From contig NZ_JBHLWM010000005.1 in assembly GCF_042432815.1 (NCBI RefSeq), forward strand, positions 434,001 through 498,000: a stretch of 64,000 nucleotides of DNA, given 5' to 3'. The notes beneath the pieces are model-generated. The model saw nothing but the letters and a program-made list of their open reading frames with translations. It was not told where the DNA came from and made no database searches. A program made the translations under genes and the position numbers. Positions 41,757 through 49,534 of the stretch are shown in pieces. The stretch is from Rhodopseudomonas telluris (GTDB taxonomy: Bacteria; Pseudomonadota; Alphaproteobacteria; Rhizobiales; Xanthobacteraceae). The stretch's first letter is position 1. Each line of letters opens with the position of its first letter.

Positions 41757-41914
41757 GTGTTGTCCTACAATCGCGAAATACGACCTCCGCCGTGTAGGCG
41801 CCGATAGCCGCGCGTCGAAACATTCGCCGCGACGGTCCATCAACATCAATTTCAAAGAAAAATCTGTGCCGTTTTGACCACGCTATTCGACGGTGGTCGT
41901 AGTTGGCACTGAAA

Positions 41915-42205
41915 TTAGTTCGCAGCCTGTCCTGATTTCTTCGACTTCGTAGTCGCAGTCTTCGGCTTGGCGGATGCAGCCTCGTTGCTACGCACGTCAC
42001 CCCAGGGATCGTTCGGAGCTTTGGCATCCGGAATCTTGCGCAGTGACTCGCGATAGGCCTTTTCGCGGATGGCGTCCTGCGCCTTCTCCTCGGGCGACTT
42101 GTGCTGAATCTCGGGAACCAGATTCACGTGCGGGGCCTCCTGGGCCACGGCCACCGCGGGCCCCATCAGCAAAACCAACACCGCTGCGCCGCGCAGTACC
42201 TTCAT
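41915..42205 (-). CDS. Secreted small hypothetical protein
   Basis: A 96-residue protein with a signal peptide (MKVLRGAAVLVLLMGPAVAVAQE, cleavage after AVAQ or so). The mature part is charged (HKSPEEKAQDAIREKAYRESLRKIPD) and ends in a lysine-rich tail (KPKTATTKSKKSGQ). The middle motif DPWGDVR is conserved in Bradyrhizobium-type homologues. GAGGGAAG lies upstream of the ATG. It follows the small lipoprotein gene by 37 bases, so they are probably an operon. Confidence 0.75.
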   Translation of the reverse strand: MKVLRGAAVLVLLMGPAVAVAQEAPHVNLVPEIQHKSPEEKAQDAIREKAYRESLRKIPDAKAPNDPWGDVRSNEAASAKPKTATTKSKKSGQAAN

Positions 42206-42242
42206 GTCACTTCCCTCTTCTTGCGGCAGGCTGGCGCCGCCA

Positions 42243-42374
42243 TCAGAGGCGATCGGACCTGCAAGACTTCGGCGACTGCGTCCAATCCTCCCAGATTGGA
42301 CCACAGCGGGTACAACCATTGAGGAGAATTGCCGCAGCAACGACGCCGAACACGAGTATCGAACGCTTGACCAT
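42243..42374 (-). CDS. 43-residue lipoprotein
   Basis: A tiny lipoprotein: MVKRSILVFGVVAAAILLNG followed by the lipidated cysteine, then TRCGPIWEDWTQSPKSCRSDRL. The lipobox LLNGC is clear, and CGPIWEDW plus PKSCRSD look like a conserved mature part with two more cysteines. It is the first gene of a likely two-gene unit with the secreted protein at 41915-42205. Its small size means standard gene callers may skip it. Function unknown. Confidence 0.7.
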   Translation of the reverse strand: MVKRSILVFGVVAAAILLNGCTRCGPIWEDWTQSPKSCRSDRL

Positions 42375-42531
42375 ACGCCACCCTGTCAAACCGCCAAAAG
42401 CTTAAGGGATCGACCGTGGCGTTTTCAAGCCGCCCAGAATCGGCTCCGATGCGACAAATCACACGCCGTCCGTGCAATCGGCACGGTCGGCAACGTCCAG
42501 CAAAGAAAAAACGCACAGGGAGGGACAATTT

Positions 42532-42996
42532 ATGGCGGAAGCCCCGCAGGCAACGGAGTTCGGCCTCGAACAGGCCCGTCAAACGCTCGGTGAAGTGTTC
42601 GCGCCGTGGGTGCTCGATCTCGGTCTGACGGTCGAGGCGATCGAAACCGACCCGCCCCCCGGCGCCGCGGCCGATTGGCAGCCGGGCGCGACCCTGCGGA
42701 TGGCATTCTCGGAGCGGCTCTGCCGCAGCGGCGGCATCGTCTGCGGCCAGGCCCTGATGGCCTTGGCCGACACCGCGATGGTCTTCGCGATTCTCGCCGC
42801 CAATCGCGGCTTTCGGCCGATGACCACGGTCGATCAGACCACCCACTTCCTCAAAGCGGTCGCGTCCAGCGACGTGCTCGCCGAGGCCCGCGTGGTCCGG
42901 CTCGGCCGCACCATGAGCTTCGGCCGCGTGACGCTGCTCGGCGCCGGCGACGGCAAGCCCGTGGCGATGGTATCGAGCGCATTCGCAATGCTGTAG
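42532..42996 (+). CDS. PaaI family hotdog thioesterase
   Basis: A 154-residue hotdog-fold thioesterase. The N-terminal helix FGLEQARQTLGEVFAPWV is followed by the catalytic turn SGGIVCGQALMALADTAMVFA, where the HGG of most PaaI proteins is replaced by SGG, then FRPMTTVDQTTHFLKAV and the ARVVRLGRTMSFGRVTL strand. The ATG at 42532 has GGGAGGG upstream. The substrate is unknown. It differs clearly from the thioesterase at 6.6 kb. Confidence 0.85.
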   Translation: MAEAPQATEFGLEQARQTLGEVFAPWVLDLGLTVEAIETDPPPGAAADWQPGATLRMAFSERLCRSGGIVCGQALMALADTAMVFAILAANRGFRPMTTVDQTTHFLKAVASSDVLAEARVVRLGRTMSFGRVTLLGAGDGKPVAMVSSAFAML

Positions 42997-43265
42997 GGGC
43001 AACTACTCTCCTAATTACCTCCGCCGCTACGATGCTCAAGCTCTGGCTTGCGCTGAACGTCTTGGCGTCAGGCGGCGAGCATGTCGGCATCGATGATCAC
43101 ATCGCGCGGGCAAGCGCCTGGCGCCGGGGTCCGCACAGGCGGGATTCCGGATCACGGTAAACAACCTCTGAATAGGCGCGGCTTTTCATCGGCAATCACA
43201 TCAAACTCTTTCTAATTTCCTTGTGGGACATTCACGTCGCTCACGGGGGCAATGGGAAAGACGAG

Positions 43266-43505
43266 ATGATCGAGCGACGAGAATCGCCCCGCCAACGGGT
43301 CTACAAGCGCGGCACAATCGCCTTCAACGGCGCCGGCTTCGATTGCACGGTTCGCAACCTGTCGGGTGGCGGTGCGCGGATCGACATCGACGGCCTCGTG
43401 CGGCTCCCCGAGCACTTCGTGCTGGTGATCGAGAGCGACAAGGTGATGCACCGGTGCCGGCCGGTCTGGAGTATCGCCCAGCGTATCGGCGTCGCCTTCG
43501 AGTAG
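43266..43505 (+). CDS. Single PilZ domain protein
   Basis: A 79-residue PilZ protein, a c-di-GMP receptor. The two binding motifs are present: RxxxR as RRESPRQR near residue 4, and the D/NxSxxG as NLSGGGARIDIDG near residue 29. The rest is the beta-barrel (LPEHFVLVIES, RCRPVWSIAQRIGVAFE). The ATG at 43266 begins the family sequence; an upstream TTG at 43221 is unlikely. Such small PilZ proteins act as c-di-GMP adaptors. The diguanylate cyclase at 18.4 kb is a possible source in the cell. Confidence 0.87.
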   Translation: MIERRESPRQRVYKRGTIAFNGAGFDCTVRNLSGGGARIDIDGLVRLPEHFVLVIESDKVMHRCRPVWSIAQRIGVAFE

Positions 43506-43538
43506 TCGCTCGGCCGATCCCGAAGGACTCATCGCCGA

Positions 43539-45020
43539 TCAGTAACGACTACCCCGTCCTCCGATGTTTCCGCCGATCGGCCCACGCGGTCCGATGCTGC
43601 CACCCCGATAGCCGCCGATCGAAATCGTGGGCCCACGCGGGACATCGGCATAATCGGGAGGCGGCCGGCGCACGACCACCACGTCATCGACATCGTCATC
43701 GTAGTACACCCGCCCGCGCGACGGCTTGGACGCGGTCCGCTTTGGCGGTTCCTCGCGCTCGGCGCGCTTCGCCTTGGACTTGTCGATCTTCTTGTCCGCT
43801 TTCTTCTTGATCGCCGGCGGCGTGCTGCACGGACAGGTCGCGCCGGACGCCGGCGTCAGCGCCGCGACCGGCGTCGGACTCAACGACGTGGCGACCGGAA
43901 CCGACACTGCGACTTCGGGCTTGTTACGCAGCCGCAGTTCCAGCTTCCTGGCTGTCGCGGTCAAGTCGCTGTCGGGATACTGATCGAGAAATATCTTGTA
44001 GGCCGCCGCCGTGTTGGCGAGAACCGCCTTGTTCCAGGCCTGCATCCGCCGATGGCGATCGAGCCAGCGTTTCGCCTGCGTGCCGAGCGGCGGCTCGGCA
44101 AACAGCGACACGAACGCCTCATAGGCGTCGACCGATCCGTCCGAAACGATCAGCTCATTGGCCTCCTCGACCTTCTTGCCCTTCAGCAAGCTACGCCATT
44201 CCTCGACCGTGCGTTTCTTCTCGGGCTGCGCGGCCGGCTGGGCCGGGGTCTCGACAGCGCCAAAGAAGCGAAAATCGTCGATCAGCGACGAGCTGTCCCA
44301 CGGCGTCTGCCGTCCCTCGGTGGCCTTGTTCACAGCCAGCCGGACGCGCTTGAACGTATCCTCGATCTGCAGCCCGCTCTCGCGGCCGGCCTTCAGCAGC
44401 GCCGTCGTGTACGGGCTGTTGGCGCCGCCGCCATCCTCGGCTTCGGCGCCCGGCGAGGTCGAGAATGACACGAAGGTGCCGGGCGAACCGGTCTTGGTAT
44501 CGACCAGCGCCAGCCCCTGCCCGGTCGTCTTGCGGATTTCGGGGAACGGATTATTGCGACACGCATCCAGCATGATGATGCGGCTTCGGGTCGGCACCGA
44601 GGTCAGCGTATTGAGCACGTCGTCGAGCCGGACCGCCTGCAGCGGGATATCGGTCTCCCGCTTGGGATCGATATCGACCGGGATGAGATAGTTCTCGCCG
44701 TCGACCTGGATGCCGTGGCCGGCATAGAAGACCAGCGCGACGGTGTCCGGCCCCTTGGCGGCGATCTTGGCGGCGAAGTCGCCGACCATTTGGCGTAGCT
44801 CGGTCTGGCTCAGATCGTTGGCGGCAGTGACCTCGAAGCCGGCCTCGCCGAGCATCTTCTCCACCGCCTTGGCGTCGTTGGCCGGATTGGGCAAGGGCGG
44901 TACCGCCCGATAAGCCGATTGCCCGACCACCAGCGCGACGCGGCTCTCCGCCAGCGCCGCCTCCGTTCCCAACATCAGAGCCGCAGCCACCGCCGCGTTC
45001 CACAGCATCGCCCGCACCAT
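43539..45020 (-). CDS. Secreted caspase-like (metacaspase) protein
   Basis: A 493-residue protein with a signal peptide (residues 1-24) and a caspase/peptidase C14 domain at about 25-260. The catalytic dyad is intact: histidine in LVFYAGHGIQ and cysteine in IIMLDACRNNPF. The first motif is ESRVALVVGQSAYRAVPPLPNPANDA. Residues 270-370 look helical and TPR-like. The C-terminus is lysine-rich, then acidic (YYDDDVDDVVVV), then glycine-rich (ISIGGYRGGSIGPRGP). The protein is likely periplasmic. The gene is divergent from a GNAT-family gene. Bacterial caspase-like proteins have varied roles, most unknown. Confidence 0.9.
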   Translation of the reverse strand: MVRAMLWNAAVAAALMLGTEAALAESRVALVVGQSAYRAVPPLPNPANDAKAVEKMLGEAGFEVTAANDLSQTELRQMVGDFAAKIAAKGPDTVALVFYAGHGIQVDGENYLIPVDIDPKRETDIPLQAVRLDDVLNTLTSVPTRSRIIMLDACRNNPFPEIRKTTGQGLALVDTKTGSPGTFVSFSTSPGAEAEDGGGANSPYTTALLKAGRESGLQIEDTFKRVRLAVNKATEGRQTPWDSSSLIDDFRFFGAVETPAQPAAQPEKKRTVEEWRSLLKGKKVEEANELIVSDGSVDAYEAFVSLFAEPPLGTQAKRWLDRHRRMQAWNKAVLANTAAAYKIFLDQYPDSDLTATARKLELRLRNKPEVAVSVPVATSLSPTPVAALTPASGATCPCSTPPAIKKKADKKIDKSKAKRAEREEPPKRTASKPSRGRVYYDDDVDDVVVVRRPPPDYADVPRGPTISIGGYRGGSIGPRGPIGGNIGGRGSRY

Positions 45021-45268
45021 CGGCTCTCCTTCCCGATCGACGTCCCGCTGGTTGGTCGGCGCGATCAGGAAAGCGGTTCAGGCCCGTGGCAATTCGACGC
45101 CACGGCCGAGCCAGCGCGCCGTCCGCGAACAACCAACGCGGGTAAGACGGGGTTAACATTACCCGACAAATCAGAGCTACGCCTTACGCAATCGAACACT
45201 TCGTCCGGTACGTTCGGCGCAAACACGGCGCTGCTCCACGGCGCCGCCAGACAACGCAGGACGTAAAC

Positions 45269-46420
45269 GTGGTGGACATCTCGCAGGCACCTCCGGTCGC
45301 TCGGGGCGCGTCGCATGGCGAAGCTCATGCTCTGCCGTCGATCACCGCACTGGACGCGCAGGCCTGGCGGGATCTGGCGGATCGCGTCGTCGAACCGAAC
45401 GGTTACTACCTGCCGGAATGGACGCTGGCGGCCAATGGCGACGAACGAGCCAGCCGAGGGACCCGCGCGCTGACCGCGCAGGATGCCGCCGGTCGTCTCA
45501 CCGGGCTGCTGCCGGTCCTGTCATGCTGGCGCGCCTTCCGGCTGCCGCTGCCGGTGCTGATCTCGGCCGACCCGTTTCGCTCGCTGGATACGCCGCTGCT
45601 CGACCGCGAGGACGGCACCAAGGCCGCTGTCGTGCTGCAGGCAAAGGCGCGCGCCACGGGAGCTCGCGCGCTGCTGCTGCGCGACGTCTCGCGGGACGGC
45701 GAGGCGGTGCGGATGCTGACGCAGGCGGCACAGGCCGAGGGCCTCGCGCCCGTGCTGCTCAACGGCTGGTCGCGCGCCTGCCTCGATGCGACGCGCAACA
45801 GCGAGGACCTCCTGCGCGACGCGCTGGGCGGCAAACGGCTCAAGGAATATCGCCGGTTGATGCGCCGCCTCGGCGATCATGGCGAGGTCCGCTTCAGCGT
45901 GGCACAGGCGCCCGATGATGTGGCTCGCGCCTACGATGTATTTCTGGCGCTCGAAGCCAGCGGCTGGAAGGGCCGCCGCGGCACGGCCCTGCTGCACCAA
46001 CCGGAGCTGGCGGCACGACTGCGCCAGGCCGCCGTTACTCTCGCCGCGCGGGGGGCCTGTGAGGTCGCACTGTTGCATGCCGGCGATGAGGCGATCGCTG
46101 CCGGCATCGTGCTGCGCCACGGGGATCGCGCTTACTTCTTCAAGCTCGGGATCGCCGAGCAGCACGCGCGCAGTTCGCCCGGCGTGCTGCTGACGCTGGA
46201 GCTGACGCGGCACCTGTGCGCCGATCCGGCCATCAAGCTGGTCGACTCGACTGCCGCTCCCGATCATCCGATGATCGATCCGATCTGGCGCGGCCGGTTC
46301 GCGGTCGGCGACGTACTGATCCCGCTACGCGCCCGCGATCCGCTGTTCGGACCGATCACGCTGGCGCTACGCGCCCGTGAGGCGCTGCGCCAGACCGCCA
46401 AGCGGCTGCTGAAGCGCTGA
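45269..46420 (+). CDS. CelD/BcsL-type GNAT acetyltransferase
   Basis: A 383-residue protein of the CelD/BcsL (GNAT fold, BioF2-like) group, often linked to exopolysaccharide or lipid modification. The N-terminal domain has WRDLADRVVEPNGYYLPEW, and the C-terminal GNAT domain has LRHGDRAYFFKLGIAEQHARSSPGVLLTLELTR, with PDHPMIDPIWRGR characteristic. The GTG at 45269 is preceded by AGGA. It is divergent from the caspase-like gene and convergent, without a gap, with the DsbA-like gene. Confidence 0.85.
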   Translation: MVDISQAPPVARGASHGEAHALPSITALDAQAWRDLADRVVEPNGYYLPEWTLAANGDERASRGTRALTAQDAAGRLTGLLPVLSCWRAFRLPLPVLISADPFRSLDTPLLDREDGTKAAVVLQAKARATGARALLLRDVSRDGEAVRMLTQAAQAEGLAPVLLNGWSRACLDATRNSEDLLRDALGGKRLKEYRRLMRRLGDHGEVRFSVAQAPDDVARAYDVFLALEASGWKGRRGTALLHQPELAARLRQAAVTLAARGACEVALLHAGDEAIAAGIVLRHGDRAYFFKLGIAEQHARSSPGVLLTLELTRHLCADPAIKLVDSTAAPDHPMIDPIWRGRFAVGDVLIPLRARDPLFGPITLALRAREALRQTAKRLLKR

Positions 46421-47086
46421 TTACTCCGCCGCCTGGGCGTTGATCTCTTCGGAGATGTGACGGATCGCCTTGGCGAGCTGTGCCGGATCCTGCGCCCCCG
46501 ATACCGCATACTTCTGCGCAAACACGAAGGTCGGCACGCCCGAAATGCCCTTCTCGGCCGCCTCATTGGCCTGCCCCGAGATCAGGTCGACGTCCGCATC
46601 GGTCGCGAGCTTGGCGCGGACCTCGTTTGCATCGAGGCCGATCTCGGCTGCGGCCTGCACCAGCACATCGATGTCGGTGAGGTCGCCGCCGTCGCGGAAG
46701 TACAATTCCATCAACCGCTGCTTCATCGCCGGGCCCTTGCCGATCGCGTCCGCCCAGTGGATCAGGCGGTGGCAATCGATCGTGTTGGGCTGCCGCTGCA
46801 CGCGATCAGGATGATACTCGAGCCCCTCCTGCGCGGCGGCATCGACGACGCGGCTGGCCAGTTCCTTGTAGCGCGCGGGCGAGCCGAATTTCTGCGTCAG
46901 ATAATCGTCGCGCGAAACACCCTCGCGCGGCACCCAGGGATTGAGGAAGAACGGCCGGAAGGTGAGCTCGACCGGCACGTCGGGCGCGAGCGCCAGCGCC
47001 TGCTCGATGCGTTTCTTGCCGATATAGCACCACGGGCAGACGACGTCGGAGACGACATCGATCTTCAGCGGCTTCAGCGCGCTCAT
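46421..47086 (-). CDS. DsbA family oxidoreductase, FrnE-like
   Basis: A 221-residue thioredoxin-fold protein of the FrnE/2-hydroxychromene isomerase-like DsbA family. The redox CxxC is CPWC in VVSDVVCPWCYIGKKR near residue 20. The rest has the inserted helical domain (FRPFFLNPWVPREGV, GLEYHPDRVQRQPNT) and the cis-proline strand in GISGVPTFVFA. No signal peptide is seen, so it acts in the cytoplasm. The ATG at 47086 has GGAGG six bases upstream. It is transcribed convergently with the CelD-like gene; the two stops abut. Confidence 0.92.
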   Translation of the reverse strand: MSALKPLKIDVVSDVVCPWCYIGKKRIEQALALAPDVPVELTFRPFFLNPWVPREGVSRDDYLTQKFGSPARYKELASRVVDAAAQEGLEYHPDRVQRQPNTIDCHRLIHWADAIGKGPAMKQRLMELYFRDGGDLTDIDVLVQAAAEIGLDANEVRAKLATDADVDLISGQANEAAEKGISGVPTFVFAQKYAVSGAQDPAQLAKAIRHISEEINAQAAE

Positions 47087-47158
47087 CGGCGCCTCCTTGT
47101 GTTGTTCCCTGCCGAACACTCCCATACAGATGGGCGCCCAGCAAGCACGCGCAAGGCG

Positions 47159-47980
47159 TTACAGGGCTGCAGCGATGTTGCGCAGCGTCGCCGCGGTGGC
47201 ATCGTCGGCCGGGAAAAACGTCTCGATCGCGATCTCCGACAGCGTGACATCGACCGGCGTGCCGAACACCATGGTGGTCGAGATGAAGCTCAGCGTGTGG
47301 TCGCCGAGTTGGAGGCGGAACGGGACCGCGACGGCATCCGGGGCCACCGGCGCGGCGCGGGCGGGCACCGGATAGGTCTTCAGCTCCTGATACAGATCCA
47401 GCAGCTTCGGATCGGCGGTCGCCTCGCATTGCCGGTGCAACCGCTCGAGCAGATGCGCGCACCATTCGCCGAGGTTGGCGGTGCGCGCCGCCAGTCCTTC
47501 CGGATGGAACGACAACCGCAGCACGTTGAGCGGCGGCGCCAGCAGCGACGGCGGAACGCCCTGCAGCATCGGCGCCACCATGCGATTGGTCGAGACCAGG
47601 TTCCAGTGGCGATCGACAGCCAGCGCCGGGCTCGGCTCGTGGGCTTTCAGCACCTGATCGACCGCGACCCGCGCCGCCGCGAGCGCCGGGTCGTCGAGCG
47701 TCCGCTGCGGAAATGCCGGCGCGAACCCCGCCGCGACCAACAGCACGTTGCGCTCGCGTAGCGGCACATCGAGCCGCTCGGCAAGCCGCATCACCATGTC
47801 GCGCGACGGCGCCGCGCGGCCGGTTTCGACAAAGGACAGATGCCGCGCGGAAATCTCGGCGTCGAGCGCGAGATCGAGCTGGCTGAGCCGGCGGCGCTGC
47901 CGCCATTGCCGCAAGTAATCGCCGATGCGCACCGGCTGCGCGCCGGCGGCGGCCTGGGCCGAGGAGATCGAGGTGTTCAT
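47159..47980 (-). CDS. XRE-family regulator with MmyB-type ligand domain
   Basis: A 273-residue transcription factor. The N-terminal XRE helix-turn-helix is IGDYLRQWRQRRRLSQLDLALDAEIS, followed by RHLSFVETGRAAPS and ERLDVPLRERNVLLVAAGFAP, the typical linker into the MmyB-like domain (WNLVSTNRMVAPML, LNVLRLSFHPEG). MmyB-type domains bind fatty acids or similar ligands in studied members. It is divergent from the four-helix membrane protein at 48095, its likely target. Confidence 0.88.
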   Translation of the reverse strand: MNTSISSAQAAAGAQPVRIGDYLRQWRQRRRLSQLDLALDAEISARHLSFVETGRAAPSRDMVMRLAERLDVPLRERNVLLVAAGFAPAFPQRTLDDPALAAARVAVDQVLKAHEPSPALAVDRHWNLVSTNRMVAPMLQGVPPSLLAPPLNVLRLSFHPEGLAARTANLGEWCAHLLERLHRQCEATADPKLLDLYQELKTYPVPARAAPVAPDAVAVPFRLQLGDHTLSFISTTMVFGTPVDVTLSEIAIETFFPADDATAATLRNIAAAL

Positions 47981-48094
47981 GACCGAAAAGCTAGCATGCA
48001 GCCTGCGCGGCTTCCATGACCTGCGAGGTAATCGATTTCGGCAGCAAGCCTGCGCATCGTCCGGTCATGGTTCATCGCACCGAAGGAGACGACC

Positions 48095-48493
48095 ATGATC
48101 CATCCGTCCTTGCTGCTCCGCCGCGCCCTCCAGGCCGACGCGCTCGTCAGCGGCGCCATGGCGCTGCTGCTCGTCACCGGCGCGGGCGCGCTTGCGCCGA
48201 TGCTCGCGCTGCCGCAACCGCTCTTGCTGGAAACCGGTCTGTTCCTGATCGCCTACGCCGCCTTCGTCGGCTGGCTCGGCACCCGCGCGGCCCTGCAGCG
48301 CCCGCTGGTGCTGCTGGTGATCATCGGCAACGCGCTGTGGACTCTCGCCAGCATCGCGCTGTTACTCAGTAGCGCCGTGGCGCCGAACGGCGTCGGCATT
48401 GCCTTCGTGGTCATTCAGGCGATCGCGGTCGGCGTGTTCGCGGAACTGCAGTATATGGGGCTGAAGCGGAGCCGGTCGGCGGCGTTGATCTAA
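48095..48493 (+). CDS. Four-helix membrane protein
   Basis: A 132-residue integral membrane protein with four predicted helices (LVSGAMALLLVTGAGALAPML, LLETGLFLIAYAAFVGWLG, LVLLVIIGNALWTLASIALLL, GVGIAFVVIQAIAVGVFAELQ). No family with known function is recognised; it resembles small DoxX-like or hypothetical proteins. GGAGA precedes the ATG. It is divergent from the MmyB-type regulator at 114 bases distance, so it is probably regulated by it. Confidence 0.75.
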   Translation: MIHPSLLLRRALQADALVSGAMALLLVTGAGALAPMLALPQPLLLETGLFLIAYAAFVGWLGTRAALQRPLVLLVIIGNALWTLASIALLLSSAVAPNGVGIAFVVIQAIAVGVFAELQYMGLKRSRSAALI

Positions 48494-48497
48494 CTCC

Positions 48498-48580
48498 GTC
48501 ATTGCGAGCGCAGCGAAGCAATCCATCCGCCGAGCATGATACCGGATTGCTTCGTCGCTGCGCTCCTCGCAATGACGCTG
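48498..48580. repeat. Family B palindromic repeat, third copy
   Basis: Family B element immediately after the four-helix gene: CGTCATTGCGAGCGCAGC...GCAATCC on the left and GGATTGCTTCGTCGC...CTCGCAATGACG on the right. It is followed at 48646-48670 by a GCCCGGG-family hairpin. The gap 48494-48711 holds nothing else. Confidence 0.8.
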
Positions 48581-48711
48581 AAACACTCCGACCAAACCGC
48601 GTCGGCCATCCACATTCTTTGCCGATAATCTTGCCCTAGACGTGGATGCCCGGGACGAGCCCGGGCATGACGGAGATCTTATGTCGAGGTCGGTCGAGCG
48701 GCCGAAGCCGC

Positions 48712-49386
48712 CTACTTGGCCTTCTTGCCGGACTTGGCCTTTGCAGCCTTCGACGCTGTCTTCGCTTTGGAGTCCTTGCCGGCAGCTTTTCCCGTCTTTC
48801 CAGACTTCGCGCCGGCCTTGGAGGTCTTCACCTTGTCGGACTTCGCCTTGCCGGACTTCGGAGCAGCCTTGCCCTTGGTCTTGCCCCTGGACGTTTCGGC
48901 GGCTTTTCCTTTGGCCGGCTTCGCGGGGCCCGCGGCCTTCTGCTTCTTCTCGGCGCGGGCTTCGGCGGCCTTCTTCAGGCGCTTCTTCTCGCAGGCGTCA
49001 CACTTGCAGCCGATCGGCTTCAGATATTCTTTGAAGTACTCGGTGCCGTAGTCGTAGTTGATCTCCTCACCGGGCTCGATGTTCTTGATCGCCCGGATGA
49101 TGATCTTGCGCTTCTTGACGCTGACGTCCGACTCCGCGTTGGGCTTGCAGGAGTGATTGATGTAGCGCGCGATGTTCTTGCGCACCGAGCCGTCAATCGT
49201 CCAGCGCTTGCTGATCTGGAACAGATACTTGTTCTCGACCGCGTCGTCCTTCTTCTTGTTGCAATCGAGCATCGGCCCGAAATAGCGGATGATCTTGCTG
49301 CCCTTCTTGATCGGTTGGGTGGCGAACAGGCCGAGACCGGTCTTGGAGCGGCCGATACGGTAGGGCTTGGTCGAAAGATCCGGCAT
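48712..49386 (-). CDS. SET-domain lysine methyltransferase with H1-like tail
   Basis: A 224-residue protein. Residues 1-120 form a SET domain, with GRSKTGLGLFATQPIKKGSKIIRYFG, the pseudoknot motif ARYINHSCKPNAES and GEEINYDYG, followed by a post-SET CKCDACEK zinc-binding cluster. From about residue 135 to the end the protein is almost only lysine, alanine, serine and glycine (KKRLKKAAEARAEKKQKA, then KGKTKGKAAPKSGKAKSDK), like a histone H1 tail. SET proteins methylate lysines; the tail could bind DNA or be its own substrate. The ATG at 49386 begins the SET domain. Upstream, 148 bases away on the same strand, is an H1-like lysine-rich protein. Confidence 0.93.
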   Translation of the reverse strand: MPDLSTKPYRIGRSKTGLGLFATQPIKKGSKIIRYFGPMLDCNKKKDDAVENKYLFQISKRWTIDGSVRKNIARYINHSCKPNAESDVSVKKRKIIIRAIKNIEPGEEINYDYGTEYFKEYLKPIGCKCDACEKKRLKKAAEARAEKKQKAAGPAKPAKGKAAETSRGKTKGKAAPKSGKAKSDKVKTSKAGAKSGKTGKAAGKDSKAKTASKAAKAKSGKKAK

Positions 49387-49534
49387 GAGCTTTGTACGTC
49401 GCGAGCGGTGAAGGGAACGCAAGCGGTTCTTCTAGATCGATTCCACCGCGATTGGCAGGGGTTTCCGGCCTTTCCGGCGCACCGTCCCCAGCCTGATGCC
49501 TCGAATCTCCGCCGGGATTCGTGCGCCCCCCGCG

